64,000 nucleotides of DNA from Pectinophora gossypiella (GCF_024362695.1 NC_065420.1:13679420-13743419); one strand, 5' to 3'. Positions 43,500 to 53,646 are shown, numbered from the stretch's first letter. The notes: generated by a model not told the origin, from the letters alone. Made by a program: numbers and translations.

Positions 43500-44035
43500 A
43501 AAACCTGAAGGTTGTACTTATAAGACCGAGTACCGATATTAAAGTTGATGTTAGCAAACGCGGACAGACTGTAGAGCGGTATATTCCGAGTTCGGTCTAC
43601 AGTATAGCCCATTTCATCGGATAGTTTCGGAATACCGCCTCAAGCACCAAATATCATTTTATTCAATGGGTTTTCGATACCACCCGGTAGCCATTCCCAG
43701 TTCCTGTGTACTCGTAGTATAGAAACGTGTAACTTTGGGAAACCTTCTTATAAACAGTTATGGAGTCTCTCAATCGTGGATATAACTTGAAAAAAGTAGA
43801 CAGTATCTGTATCATGTTATTTGGATGAAGCATTTGAGCGTGTTTAGGTATCTAAAAATTTCGCTCCATAAATAGACCTCTAGATTCGATCGACTAGGTA
43901 CCTATCCTATTTTCGTTTACCGTAAAGAAACTAATGAGTATTTGTTATCGCTTTACCATAAACAAATTCCGAAAAAAAAACTTCATATTATTATTGTTGG
44001 ACCATTTATTTATTTACCAAGGTAAATATTACCAT
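43500..44035. other. No gene seen
   Basis: AT-rich intron sequence; 'gtagagcggtatattccgag' and 'cggaataccgcc' near 43570-43640 hint at a small foldback, not resolved. Confidence 0.35.
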
Positions 44036-44038
44036 ACT

Positions 44039-44374
44039 TCACCCAAAAGCCAAGGCCACGTTGCTGGCAACGTCGTCAAAAATGTATATTAAAATGTCTT
44101 GGTTGCCAAAAGACCCGCCAAGTGACCTACCATACATTTCAATATGAACTTTTTGGCGACCGTCACTGGCGACGGAGCCATGGCGTCTCGGTGAGTTATA
44201 GTACTTATAGGCACTTTTTTTAATAATATTTACAAAATATTTAATACTTAAAAGAACATATTGAATACCAGGCATTCCAGGAATTTTATCATTTAGGTAA
44301 TCCTCAATCTTACAACAAGCTTTTTTACATAAGGTACACTTAACATACCTTTGGTTTTGAAATTTTGGTTTCAT
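44039..44374 (-). other. Open frame of 111 codons, unassigned
   Basis: The N-terminal half carries KCTLCKKACCKIEDYLND, with four cysteines, and a hydrophobic stretch. The C-terminal half is encoded by sequence resembling a repeat ('gacgttgccagcaacgtggc', with an internal near-palindrome). No upstream promoter, neighbouring exon or known family was recognised. It may be a fragment of a mobile-element protein or chance. Confidence 0.25.
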
Positions 44375-44399
44375 ACAAGACCATTAACTCGGCTCCACT

Positions 44400-44740
44400 G
44401 GGGCAATTCTTGTTTTGCGCGTCCTTGCCGCGGGGTAGGCGCCTCTTACTTCAGTAGGCCGGAATGAGGTGGTGGCTGAGGTCGGATAGGGGGTATAGTG
44501 TAAAACCCCTGCCCAGGGATACGGGTGGAAATCTCAACGATTGCATAGGCGGAGATGGGAGCCATCGGTATGGCAATGCAGGATGGAAGGGGGAAGGTAT
44601 AGGGACTGTAATCTGAAACCTAACAGGGAACAGCAGTAACTGTCAGTTCAGAGGTGGAGGATAGGAGTCCTAGTACTGCTTTGAAATAGGCTGCGCCATA
44701 CCACTCGCGTCAGATAGAGAACTGCGGAGCGGAAGGCAAG
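44400..44740 (+). mobile_element. LINE G 3' region
   Basis: 'ccgcggggtaggcgcctctt', 'gatagggggtatagtgtaaa', 'cctaacagggaacagcagta', 'gaggataggagtcctagtac' and 'gcggaaggcaagagtgg'. The last blocks complement 33666-33909, so this copy extends the G family upstream by about 200 bp. Confidence 0.65.
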
Positions 44741-44830
44741 AGTGGAAGAAGCAAGAGAAGTGTGTCAAGATCGAAGCGAATGGAATTGTGTTTGCTTACC
44801 TCTGTGGGAAATAGGCGTGAGTTTACGTAG
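44735..44830 (+). mobile_element. LINE H 3' end joined to LINE G
   Basis: 'ggaagaagcaagagaagtgt', 'gaagcgaatggaattgtgtt' and 'aataggcgtgagtttacgta'. The join to G occurs within 'gcaagag', a sequence both families share, so it may be a template switch or recombination. Confidence 0.65.
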
Positions 44831-45084
44831 TATGTGAAATTTCCTTCGATAAACAAAACCGTAGAACACCAAAGTAACTGACGCTCTCAAAATATACCTA
44901 CTTTAAACACTCAAAATTTATATGGGAACTTTGTGAACCTTGCAAAATACAACTTAGGAATTTTCTCCCCAAACTTGGAAACAACTTTTCCATCCATTTG
45001 AGCAACCAGGCCGCGTGCGTTAGAAATTCACCGAAAATTCGCCGAAAATGTGACGAAATAATGCGTTAACTATGTAAATGGTAC

Positions 45085-45762
45085 TGTCTCGGGTTCCAAT
45101 CCCGGTCGAGACTTAACGACAATAATCACTTTGTGATTGATCCCTAGTTTGGTTAAGACATTGCAGGATGATCGCCTGACGTGGTTGGTAGAATGCTTGC
45201 CTCTCACTTTGAGGTCACGGATTCGAAACCAGCACAGGCCTAAACCAATGACTGTCGATTTTGTTTTCGAATTCATGTTTGGATCATAAATGATTACGAC
45301 TCGACGAATGATTACTATTTGACGTGCTCAGCGGTGAAGGAAAAAATCGTGAGGAAACCCACATTCCCGAGAAATGTATTTACGGAGGTGGTGACCTAAC
45401 ATGTATTGGGCTGGCTTTCCCTTCGCGGGTTGGAAGGTCAGTCAGGCAGTCGCTTCTGTATGAAACCGGACCTGTCAAATCTTCAGGTTAGGTAAGCAGA
45501 CCCTGTGATGATGATGATTGCGATTGATGATTGGATGATCACCCGATTTTCCGGACGTAAGATGATACGTGATTCGAAGAGCATGTTAAGCAGTCGAACT
45601 CGGTTACTATGAATTTACTTAAATTAGTATTTAGTCTTTACATGAGCCATATTAGGAACTTTTAACGGCCCAAAACAGTAATTCTGACATTAGTGTCTAG
45701 ACTTAGGTCTAGAGTTGACGGCATCGTGCTTTAACTTCCCAACTTTAACAACCCACACGAGC
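45085..45762 (+). repeat. SINE A split by a SINE C
   Basis: 45085-45171 is the SINE A head (GGGTTCCAATCCC, 'atcactttgtgattgatccc'). It resumes at 45531 (cacccgattttccggacgta) and ends near 'aacaacccacacgagcgaag'. The insertion lies at 'ggatgatc'. Confidence 0.75.
45172..45530 (+). repeat. SINE C, full length, nested in SINE A
   Basis: Head 'tggttggtagaatgcttgcc' (A box) and 'acggattcgaaaccagcaca' (B box), then 'gtgctcagcggtgaaggaaa', 'ggctggctttcccttcgcgg', 'caggttaggtaagcagaccc' and a (gat)n tail. 'ggatgatc' occurs on both sides as a probable target duplication. Confidence 0.85.
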
Positions 45763-47416
45763 GAAGAAAAATTATCCACTTTAAAAATTCTTAATACTTA
45801 TCAAAATTTGCCTTTTGATTTGTAAGGATGCCGGCCATAAGTTCTAAGCACAGATTAACAAGAAATAAATCAGAACACAACAACTAACAAGACAATGAAA
45901 AAAAAGTTTTTTTTTTATTTATTTTAGAATTTTCTGACGTTTTTAAAATCTGATTTTTATTTTGATTTATATTTCTTTCGATTTTAAGTATTTAGTTATG
46001 TGTCAGCAAAGCAATATAATTGTAAAACTTCATGGATCATTTCCAACGTTTTCAACCAACAAATTCGACCTCGTGACCACTACGAAATGCGAAGAAAACA
46101 TTTGAAATATTGCACATTTTCTCTAATACTATTCGAGATTCATTCCCTGCAAAGTACTTGGATCCCGTTCAAACTGCTGACATGCGCATAAATCTATTCC
46201 AGTACTGGCTATTGTGTTTTTATTTCAACTATGTCCACTCTTGGAATAGACAGCAGGCCAAAGAACATACATAAAATATACATAGCGCACGCCCATTTCC
46301 TGTCGAGACAGGCAAAAAGTACGAAAACCCATTTATTTAGCCTATGATATCGTCACTGGAAAGGCAAAATTACGTAAGCGCCAAAAGGCCATTTCGAGAA
46401 AAAGCCGTTTAAAGTTTAATTTTTTCGTTTTTTTATCATAACTTTTTACCCAATTATCCAATTTAGATGATGTCAATGTAAGTTTACATTGTTTTTTAAT
46501 TTTCTATGTCCAGCAATACATATCATAACAGTTGGATTGCTATTTTAGGATATAGTGGCGCTTACGTAAAAATGACTTCAGTTTACAGTAAAGCAAATTT
46601 ACTTAACCGCCATCTGGTTAAAATATTATTTGGAAGCAAAATTACTTACAGCTCTTACGACAATGCATACGAAAACGACAATATTTCTTTAAATATAATA
46701 ATACTGTAATGTTAGCGGAGTAAAAGTTACTGTAACGACTTTTACACATCTGCTTTCATTATGTCAAAATTGCCTAAAAAGTGATCGATTGATTATGTCA
46801 GTTCACCAAAGATTCTTTAAAGTAAGTTTTTGTAATATCTTACATGGGTAAAAAGACGTAAGAAACAAATAATTATTCTTAATACCTCCTTAAATTACTT
46901 ATTACTTCAATTGATTTATAAAAATAGCTATTAAAATACTGAAGTGCCAGAAATAAAGTTTCATAAAATATAAATAATAGCGTACAACCCGTTATCTGTT
47001 TGTAAAAGTTTCTTTTTAACACTTTCAAAGACAGAACGTATACGGACGTTCCGATTCCAAGGTGTCATACTACCTATTATGAACCACCAATGACCCATGG
47101 CTTCTGTCCGTGAAAGGGTTCAACGGTTTTATTTAGCTAAACCCGTACGGTATATTTGTATCGAAATTAGATATTGCAATTTAAGTACCTTCCTGTTGTC
47201 AGATTGATCTGAAATTTGGTACGCACCTTTAATTCCGATGTCAATACAATATAATAAAATCAATAACATTATAAATCTAAGATGGCAGCCGGTACATAAT
47301 GGGGGATTACATATTTTTCCAAACCCCCTCAATATGGGTATCAAATGAAATAGCTACACAAGTAGAATACTGTGATTATGTCAAAATTTAAAATCCAAGA
47401 TGGACGATATTACAAA

Positions 47417-48170
47417 ATGACTGAAAGAAGGATGTTGCCCTTAATTTTGTCATTGGCATCCACCGTCCATAATATGCAGGGCAGCACAGTGGATCGCTGG
47501 GTAATGATGCCGCCGACGAACTGGCAAGGAGAGGATCAGACACCAGGGTATATGGACCCGAACCAATCCTGCCGATACCTTTCAGTCAGTTACGCTCGTG
47601 GGTACGGGACCATACCCAGCAACTACACAACGACAGATGGGCACAGCTGCCCACATGCAGACAGTCGAAGGATATCATGTCTATGATATCCAATTCACTC
47701 GCCGACTGCTTCGCTTAAACCGCAATGACCTCCGAATAGTAGTGGGCAGTATAACGGGTCACTGCCCACTCAACAAGCACCTATTTAACTTAGGGATAAC
47801 GGACAGCCCACTTTGCAGAGGCTGTCTGGACGCAGAAGAAACTGCCCCCCATGTAATCCTGGAATGCACGGGAGTGTCAGCATAACGGGTAAAAATCCTC
47901 AAAGGAATGGGGTCGCTCCGCGAAGCCTGTGAAATCCCCAGGAGGCTTCTGAGCTTCTAGAAGGAGATAGGTTGGCTTACGTAGTCAACAATTACACGCA
48001 TAATGGGCCACCTTAGAGTCTAAATGCGGAAAACAGAGCCCACTAACATAACATAACATATGCAGGGCAGCACAGTCGACCATGCAGTAGTATATTTGGG
48101 CTCAAAATTGTTTGAATTAGGACAAGCATACGTGGCTCTAAGTCTAGTCAAGTCTCTGGAAGGGTCAAGT
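47417..48170 (+). pseudogene. PIF1-like helicase C-terminal fragment, split by a LINE
   Basis: The frame before the insertion reads RMLPLILSLASTVHNMQGST. Skipping 47491-48076 it continues as VDHAVVYLGSKLFELGQAYV then ALSLVKSLEG. This is the C-terminal part of the PIF1/Helitron-type superfamily 1B helicase, where 'T.HK.QG.T', 'F..GQ.YVALSR' and 'V.SLEGL' are the conserved motifs; here K and R of these motifs are replaced (HNMQG, ALSLV). The Walker A region was not found. It may be the remains of the enzyme of element T, or a captured Helitron piece. Inactive. Confidence 0.7.
47491..48057 (+). mobile_element. 5'-truncated LINE with RNase H and zinc-knuckle end
   Basis: Flanked by the perfect 19-bp duplication ATATGCAGGGCAGCACAGT (47472-47490 and 48058-48076). 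Its first frame reads GNDAADELARRGSDTRVYGP, the end of an RNase H domain. A shifted frame then gives GHCPLNKHLFNLGITDSPLC and EETAPHVILECTG, the usual Cys/His C-terminus. The tail is (acata)n. A jockey/R1-like LINE with RNase H is likely. Confidence 0.85.
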
Positions 48171-48263
48171 CTTTTTAATTCCTCAATAATTTCTAATTCC
48201 TCAATAATTCCCCTTATTGTTTTTCAGAGTATTTACCACGAAGTTTAATACACTTTTCCAGGT

Positions 48264-49190
48264 ATTATTTAACATTTATTCCACTCCAAAGTAGAGGTGT
48301 TCAAAATGGCTGACTTGAAAGCGTTGGCCGCTTCTTCACCGCACTGGAACCTTTGACCGTGAAGAGTTTCTTTTTTAATTTTAGGAAATGTAAAGAAATC
48401 ATTGGAGCTTAGGTCAGGACTGTATGGAGGATGGTCAAGAATTTCTACGTTTTCCTGCTTCAAATAATCGTTTGACGAGCGGTGTGTGAGCTTGCGTTGT
48501 CATGGTGCAGCATCCTGCACCCCTGCGCATCATCATGCGTCGCTTTGGGTTAGATTTTCGAAGTTCGGCGATGACTTGTGGTAAACAAATTTGTGGTATA
48601 CCAATCCGCATTAACCGTCCCCGATCTTCAAGTGCAATTGTCGCAACATGACCGATTTTCTCCACGAAGGTAGCTTCGAGAGCGAACAACTTTAGTCGGC
48701 TTTGACTCGTTTTGGAAGACCCAAACTGTGGATTGTTGTTTGGAATCAGGATAATAGCATAAATCCAAGATTTGTCACCACTGATGATGTCGTACACGTG
48801 ATTTGACTTTCCTCGGTTGAACCTCTGAAGAGTTTTCTTACACCATCTGACGCGGGCTACCTTATGATCGTCAGAAAATGCGGGATGCAACGGCAAACTA
48901 GTTTTCTCACACCAAGTGCCTCATGCAATATCGTTTAAATAGTTGTCCCTGAAATGCCTAATAACGCCTCTATTCTCGGTATGTCGTATGACGATTTTTG
49001 AGGATTAGTTGTCTCACAGCAACGATATTATCTTCAGTGAAGGCGGATGTCCACGCTCGAATTCTAAATACCAGCGTTCGATGGTTCGCAGATATGGCAC
49101 TTAATCGTGGAATAGAGATTTTAAATGTTTGAAACACTGAAGTCGCGGTAGGCCTCTTCGAAAGTTATAGAATTTATTTCTTTGTAAGAT
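48264..49190 (-). pseudogene. mariner transposase pseudogene
   Basis: Minus-strand pieces in order: an N-terminal helix-turn-helix remnant (about 49150-48910, ILKNRHTTYREIEALLGIS-like), then DDHKVARVRWCKKTLQRFNR, YDIISGDKSWIY with the first catalytic Asp, IGHVATIALEDRGRLM and ICLPQVIAELRKSNPKRR. The last part is DHPPYSPDLSSNDFF with the final Asp, and QRFQCGEEAANAFKSAILNT. The order and wording are those of insect mariner transposases (D,D34D). The segment around the second Asp is frame-shifted (HHDNA-type block lost), so it is dead. The element's own terminal repeats were not delimited. Confidence 0.85.
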
Positions 49191-49359
49191 TTATTTTCGG
49201 ACGTGACCTGACAGATTCAAACCAACGCTGTGACTAAACAATTGCATTAATCCTAATGCTTTCAATTGTTTTGATATTCGAAATTCCAACAAATGTGAAT
49301 TTTGAGTTCTCGATTCAAAATTGGCGCTAAATATGCAAACGACAGAACTTAAAATGTAT

Positions 49360-49607
49360 AACAAAGTCGCTTTTTCTGTCCCTATATCCCTATGTACGCT
49401 TAAATCTTTAAAATTGCGCAACGGATTTTGATGCAATTTTCTTTAGTAGATAGAGTGATTCAAGAGGAAAGTTTATAGGTATGTATAATAACATCCAATA
49501 AATAGTGTAGAAATACTGTTATTTTTGAGGATTTTAATGTGATGTCATAAATAATTTCATTTTTCCTCAGCATTGCATCCGAGCGAAGCCGGGCGGGTCG
49601 CTAATAA
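49360..49607 (-). mobile_element. Helitron-like repeat J, copy 2
   Basis: 'cgctttttctgtccctatat', 'gcgcaacggattttgatgca' and 'cctcagcattgcatccgagc', ending 'aagccgggcgggtcgctaat'. Reverse of 31800-32048 and more complete at this end. Class tentative. Confidence 0.45.
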
Positions 49608-50470
49608 ATTATAAAATCAATTCTAAAATAGTTTTACTTTTAGACCTATTGTTAAAAAATAACTTCCTGGGAAACTTACTGCTAGCCCACAAACTTGCTT
49701 AATAACAGCATAAAAATGCGAAGGCAAATTTACGTACACGCCTTACTTATTCTAAATACTGTAAGTCAAAATTACTTATACGCCATTCACTGAATAAACA
49801 TGCCAAGACATTTTTTTCTTATACGCCTTACTTATTTTAAAAGCTGTAAATAAAAATGACTTATACATAGTCTATTTTTTATTTTGAGTAGTCCAAAATT
49901 ACTAATAAAATGATACTTTTCAAACTATAGAATGCCAAATTTACTTAAAGTTAATATGTAGTTATTATATAGGAACACAATATTACTTATACACCAGTCA
50001 CGAAAAAAACACCAAAATCTTGTCGTTTAAGAAACTGGAATTGAAAAAAGTCAACTATTTTTAAATTTACGTAAGCGCCAAAAAAGTGCTCGTATCGCAA
50101 TGCTACCCAGACAGATCGACGCAGCATGAAACGCTGATTCCGAATATATAAAAAACCCAAAATACCTATTTTGGCGCTTACGTAATTTTGCCTTTCCAGT
50201 GACGATATGCTTTTCTTGGTTCTTCCGTAGTCACTAATCGTTTTGTGCTCACCTTGTTAAGCTGCGTTTCCATTGACGCGGAGTTGTGCGGAGACGACCG
50301 GAGATGTGCAGGAATCGACCAATCACCGTTATTATTATTGTTGCGTATGGCAGACAAAATAAAATATCCTGCGTTGATCATATATCCAACTTAAGCTCCC
50401 ATAACCAAGTCTCTGCCGCATCCGTCACACAGTGCAGCTCGGCTATACCACCTGGGAACCGGTGCAGAGG

Positions 50471-51223
50471 CACGGTAATACTATCATACAGTATTCCAAC
50501 TCCATACAAACGGGCGAAACGCGAGTTATACCTACGTGCTCGGATCTCAGCATGCGCTCGGCATGCAACCAGTCGCGAATGTCGCACAGTGACGAACGGA
50601 CGGTGTGTTGTATTTTAAAAGATAACCGCGCGATTTTTCATTAAACTTAAAGTTAAAATAAGTACTTCGCAATCTTTTTTAATTGTACCCAGCGATGATT
50701 TCGTGGAATGTATAGAAAAAATAGAAGATATATTCCGAACTTCATTTAAAACCCGACATATAAATTGTAAAGTAGCTGCAGGTATCTATAATCAAGTAAA
50801 AGATATTCCGTTGTCTCCTCCTTGTCCATGTTTCCCAAAACAATTTTTAATTAAGCTTTATATTCGAATGCGGATTTTTTATACTTTAAAATTTAATAAT
50901 AAGGCATTTCGTACGTCTCAATCGAGGCGCAAATATTTTTCGGTCGCAAATTTATAAGAGAAACATATATTTTTTAAATTAAACCTAAGAATAAAAAAAA
51001 CATGCATTTTTATTAAACACTTCCTATTCCAATTACAAAGTATTTTATTTGTTTAAATAAAAAATCATAATTTACAATCACAAAACTAGATAGAAACTCA
51101 AAGTAGATGTAATTAAAATTCTGTAGGTGGGCAACCCTATCGCATGTTTACGTACCGCGCGGGTGTAGGCATTTATTTCAAGGACACGGCCGAGTTACAA
51201 TACTGTATGATAGTATTACCGTG
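50471..51223 (+). mobile_element. P-like TIR transposon nested in the LINE
   Basis: The perfect 25-bp terminal inverted repeats begin CACGGTAATACTATCATACA. They are flanked by the 7-bp duplication GCAGAGG (50464-50470 and 51224-51230). 753 bp, internally deleted. It interrupts the LINE coding sequence precisely, so it is the youngest of the three nested elements. Confidence 0.85.
50640..50957 (+). pseudogene. Transposase C-terminal fragment of the P-like element
   Basis: The frame ending at 50957 reads DFVECIEKIEDIFRTSFKTR, then DIPLSPPCPCFPKQFLIKLY and IRMRIFYTLKFNNKAFRT. I recognise the 'PCP.FP...L..L..R.RI.YTLKF.N' ending from THAP-domain/P-element-like transposases of insects, from memory only. 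The frame continues upstream without a clear start, so about 90 C-terminal codons remain. The assignment fits the 7-bp target duplication and the inverted repeats. Confidence 0.5.
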
Positions 51224-51439
51224 GCAGAGGACACTCGTTCACTATGTGAGATATGGTTTGATCCGGGTGACCACATTCACAGTATGGCGACTCCTTTAAG
51301 CCCCATTTATGTAACCAATCACCGTGAGGGAGAATGCGACAGAGCGTCTTGGTTTTTCGCTCTCGAACGCTGTTATTGGTCAAATCCGCACATCTCCGCT
51401 CTTCTCCGCCCATCTCCTCGTCAGTGGAAACCCGGCCTT

Positions 51440-51720
51440 ACGCGTGCCACAGGATTCTATATCAACAAAATATAAAAAAAGACGTCACGTGTGTATACCC
51501 GAAGGTTAGGTTAGAAGGGCAGCCAGAGGTGTGTAATATTACACGCACTCCAGGCCAGCTTTGTTTAAATCGTTTGTAATAGAGACGATCCTATTAATAA
51601 CAATAGGACCGGGCACAACCACGTGATATCAATTGGCTACATTGACAGTTGTAATGAAAAAATATGAAATTATGTCGGATATGGTAGTTTATTATTCAAC
51701 AATAATTATCGAATAGTATT
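51440..51720. other. No gene seen
   Basis: Mixed sequence; 'aaccacgtgatatcaattgg' at 51620 resembles the SINE N body end. Nothing else recognised. Confidence 0.35.
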
Positions 51721-51721
51721 T

Positions 51722-51946
51722 TTCATCATCAGCCCATTAACGTCCCCACTGCTTGGGCACGGGCCTTCCCTATGGATGGATAGGGAGATTGGGCCTTAAA
51801 CCATCACGCGGGCCCAGTGCGGATTGATGGTTATTAACGACTGCTAATGCAGCCGGGACCAACGGCTTAACGTGCCTTCCGAAGCACGGAGGAGCTCGAG
51901 ATGAAAACTTTTTTTTTGTGGTCACCCATCCTAGTATAATAGTATC
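51722..51946 (-). repeat. SINE F, head truncated within the 5S part
   Basis: 'catcatcagcccattaacgt', 'cgggcccagtgcggattgat', 'acggcttaacgtgccttccg', 'aggagctcgagatgaaaact' and 'gtggtcacccatcctag'. It stops in the 5S box C (ggatgggtgacc reversed), losing box A. Confidence 0.85.
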
Positions 51947-51949
51947 TTT

Positions 51950-52560
51950 ATTAAGATATATATTATTTTTATTTTTTTTCAAAATAAGAATGCGTTTTTT
52001 TCTGTGTATCACAGGACTCGAAACACGGGCGGCCATGATTGAGCTTCGCGCGACGTCACATTTCACAAAACAAACAAAAATTTTCTGTCAGGTTTCAACA
52101 AGTTTCAAGTTATACTGTTTGACAGTTTCTTTGTTTGTTGAAATGAGGCGTCACTGGGAAAAATGTCACCCGACCAACCGCTTTTGCCCGAAATTTGAAA
52201 TAAATGAAGAAAAATATGTTTTTATTTTTAAATTAAAGAAAGCTTTTTCCAGAAAATAAAATATTTTACGAGGTATAAAATAAGCGACTGTATTTTTTTT
52301 TAATAATCCGATAACTGTCAAGAAGCCAATTATCTATGATCCAAATATGAATCTTCGAGGATTCAAGCGTCTTGCAGTATAATGTGACACTGTTTCTCAC
52401 TCTAAAAAAAATCTAACTTATCACAAATTTTTAATCCATTCTGCCCACACGTCGTCACTATCGCTCGTCAATGACCTGACAGCTAAAGACAACTGCCGTT
52501 TTGCCAGTTTTGCGCATTTTGTCGAGTTTGCACATTTTGTCATTTTTGCTTATTTTTCCA
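51950..52560. other. No gene seen
   Basis: AT-rich intron 3 end. An open frame at 51918-52259 lacks recognisable domains and overlaps the SINE. The last 70 bases are a T-rich polypyrimidine-like tract before exon 4. Confidence 0.4.
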
Positions 52561-52564
52561 ACAG

Positions 52565-52658
52565 ATAAGGTTCCCGCAACGGCGAGACTCTGGCATCTAC
52601 GAATGTCAAGTTGGTACGACGCCACCTATCGGCCATCGAATGTACCTCTCTGTCGTCG
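52565..52658 (+). CDS. dpr: Dpr-like gene, exon 4: end of Ig domain 1
   Basis: Acceptor 'tatttttccaacag' ends at 52564; donor CG|GTAAGT starts at 52659. 31 codons plus one base, ending in phase 1. It codes for IRFPQRRDSGIYECQVGTTP and PIGHRMYLSVV. DSGIYEC is the classic Ig F-strand with the second cysteine (52604-52606). The TTPPIGH loop is a marker that I associate with Dpr8-type members. The last G joins exon 5 to make a Glu codon. Confidence 0.93.
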
Positions 52659-52783
52659 GTAAGTCACTTTTCTTATTTATTACACGGTTTCTGGTGAGAA
52701 CCTGTGATGTGCCGTTTCCCAGTATTGCGCAACACTTATGTAAAAAAAGCTTTGTTAAGTAGCCTTTAGTAACATTACCAGAG

Positions 52784-52827
52784 CGCGGGGATTTAAACGC
52801 GGTAAGAACCCGTTATTATGTGTTTTA
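52784..52827. mobile_element. Mini-copy of element R (44 bp) with target duplication
   Basis: Contains 'tttaaacgcggtaagaaccc' and 'gttattatgtgtttta', one arm of element R, flanked by the perfect 10-bp duplication ATTACCAGAG (52774-52783 and 52828-52837). It lies 125 bp into intron 4. Confidence 0.75.
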
Positions 52828-52925
52828 ATTACCAGAGAGAACAACTTGAAAAAGAAGAGCTGCCAATCTTCTCTTGAAGAATCCTGGTGACAACCCTATG
52901 TGCTCATAAATGTACGTATTTCGTA

Positions 52926-53246
52926 CCTCCGTGGTCCAGTGGTTGAGCGTTGGGCTCACGATCCGGAAGTCCCAGTTTCGAATCCCGGTGGGAACAAATC
53001 ACAAAAATCACTTTGTGGTCCCTAGTTTGGTAAGGACATTACAGGCTGATCACCTGATTGTCCAAAAAGTAAGATGATCCGTGCTTCAGAAGGCACGTTA
53101 AGCTGTTGGTCCCGGTTACTACTTACCTACTGATGTAAGTAAGTACTCGTTACATGAGCCATGTCAGGGGCCTTTGGCGGCTCAATAATAATTCTGACAC
53201 TAGGGTTGATGAGGTTGGTAATTCACCTCACAACCCACACGATAAA
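52926..53246 (+). repeat. SINE A, full length, in intron 4
   Basis: Head 'ctccgtggtccagtggttga', B box GTTTCGAATCCC, core 'gcttcagaaggcacgttaag', 'gttacatgagccatgtcagg' and tail 'cacaacccacacgataaaaa'. Confidence 0.9.
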
Positions 53247-53249
53247 AAG

Positions 53250-53645
53250 ATGGACTGTCTCGGGAGCGAAGATAGCTAAGTTCGCTCCAATTTTTAAATT
53301 TTACGTGAAAAAATATCTCAATGAAACGAAGCGAAAAGTGTAAAAATTATAGTCAAAGGAATTTGTTAGAAAAATATAATAAACAAGACTTCAAAAGACT
53401 ATATTTAATTCAATTACTGAAATTGTTCATAGGACCGTGAATATTAATTTTCACGGCGTTGTTGTATAATATGAAGTCTTTATAAGACGAATGAACGTAT
53501 AGACTTTATGATAGAATATTACTTTTCACAAACTTATTAAAGGATTTTAAGGAAAATGTTTCACGTACATTAACTACTGTATTTTGTGTCTACTGTGCTC
53601 AATAAAGTATTTTATCTATCTATCTATCTAACTATTTAATCTTTG
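53250..53645. other. No gene seen
   Basis: AT-rich part of intron 4. A short (tatc)n run at 53610-53630 precedes SINE C. Confidence 0.4.
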
Positions 53646-53646
53646 A

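Larger units (their letters stand above)
46351..50204 (+). mobile_element. 3.85-kb TIR transposon T with nested insertions
   Basis: Terminal inverted repeats of about 37 bp: left CGTCACTGGAAAGGCAAAAT continuing 'tacgtaagcgcc', right the exact complement ending at 50204. ATAT flanks both ends. At least ten degenerate copies of 'aaatttacgtaagcgcc' lie near both ends in both orientations (for example 46558, 46594, 49725, 49769, 50065). Inside are a PIF1-like helicase fragment (47417-48170), a LINE insertion (47491-48057), a mariner pseudogene (48264-49190) and a Helitron-like repeat (49360-49607). No DDE transposase of its own was recognised. Superfamily unknown. Confidence 0.8.
50330..51313 (-). 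mobile_element. 5'-truncated LINE nested in MITE K
   Basis: Flanked by the perfect 12-bp duplication ACCAATCACCGT (50318-50329 and 51314-51325). The minus strand codes for HKWGLKESPYCECGHPDQTI and SHIVNECPL. After the P-like insertion it continues with HRFPGGIAELHCVTDAAETW then LWELKLDI and a stop. It ends in an (aat)n tail at 50330. This is the C-terminal end of an insect LINE. Confidence 0.85.
50261..51437. mobile_element. Harbinger-like MITE K carrying a LINE and a P-like element
   Basis: Left end 'gctgcgtttccattgacgcg' and right end 'gtcagtggaaacccggc' match the K element at 63845 (ggccgggtttccactgacgc). TTAA and CTTA flank it. Its inner 'gaccaatcaccg' was the target of the LINE at 50330-51313. 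The start is 56 bp from the end of element T. Confidence 0.75.

Noticed and set aside
50286..50644. Open frames on both strands around 50.3-50.6 kb as host genes
   Set aside because: The minus-strand frame is the C-terminal end of the nested LINE, and the + frames cross element boundaries.
51918..52259. 113-codon frame before Dpr exon 4
   Set aside because: It starts in the SINE F poly-T region, has no recognised domain and is not continued by a donor site in phase with exon 4.
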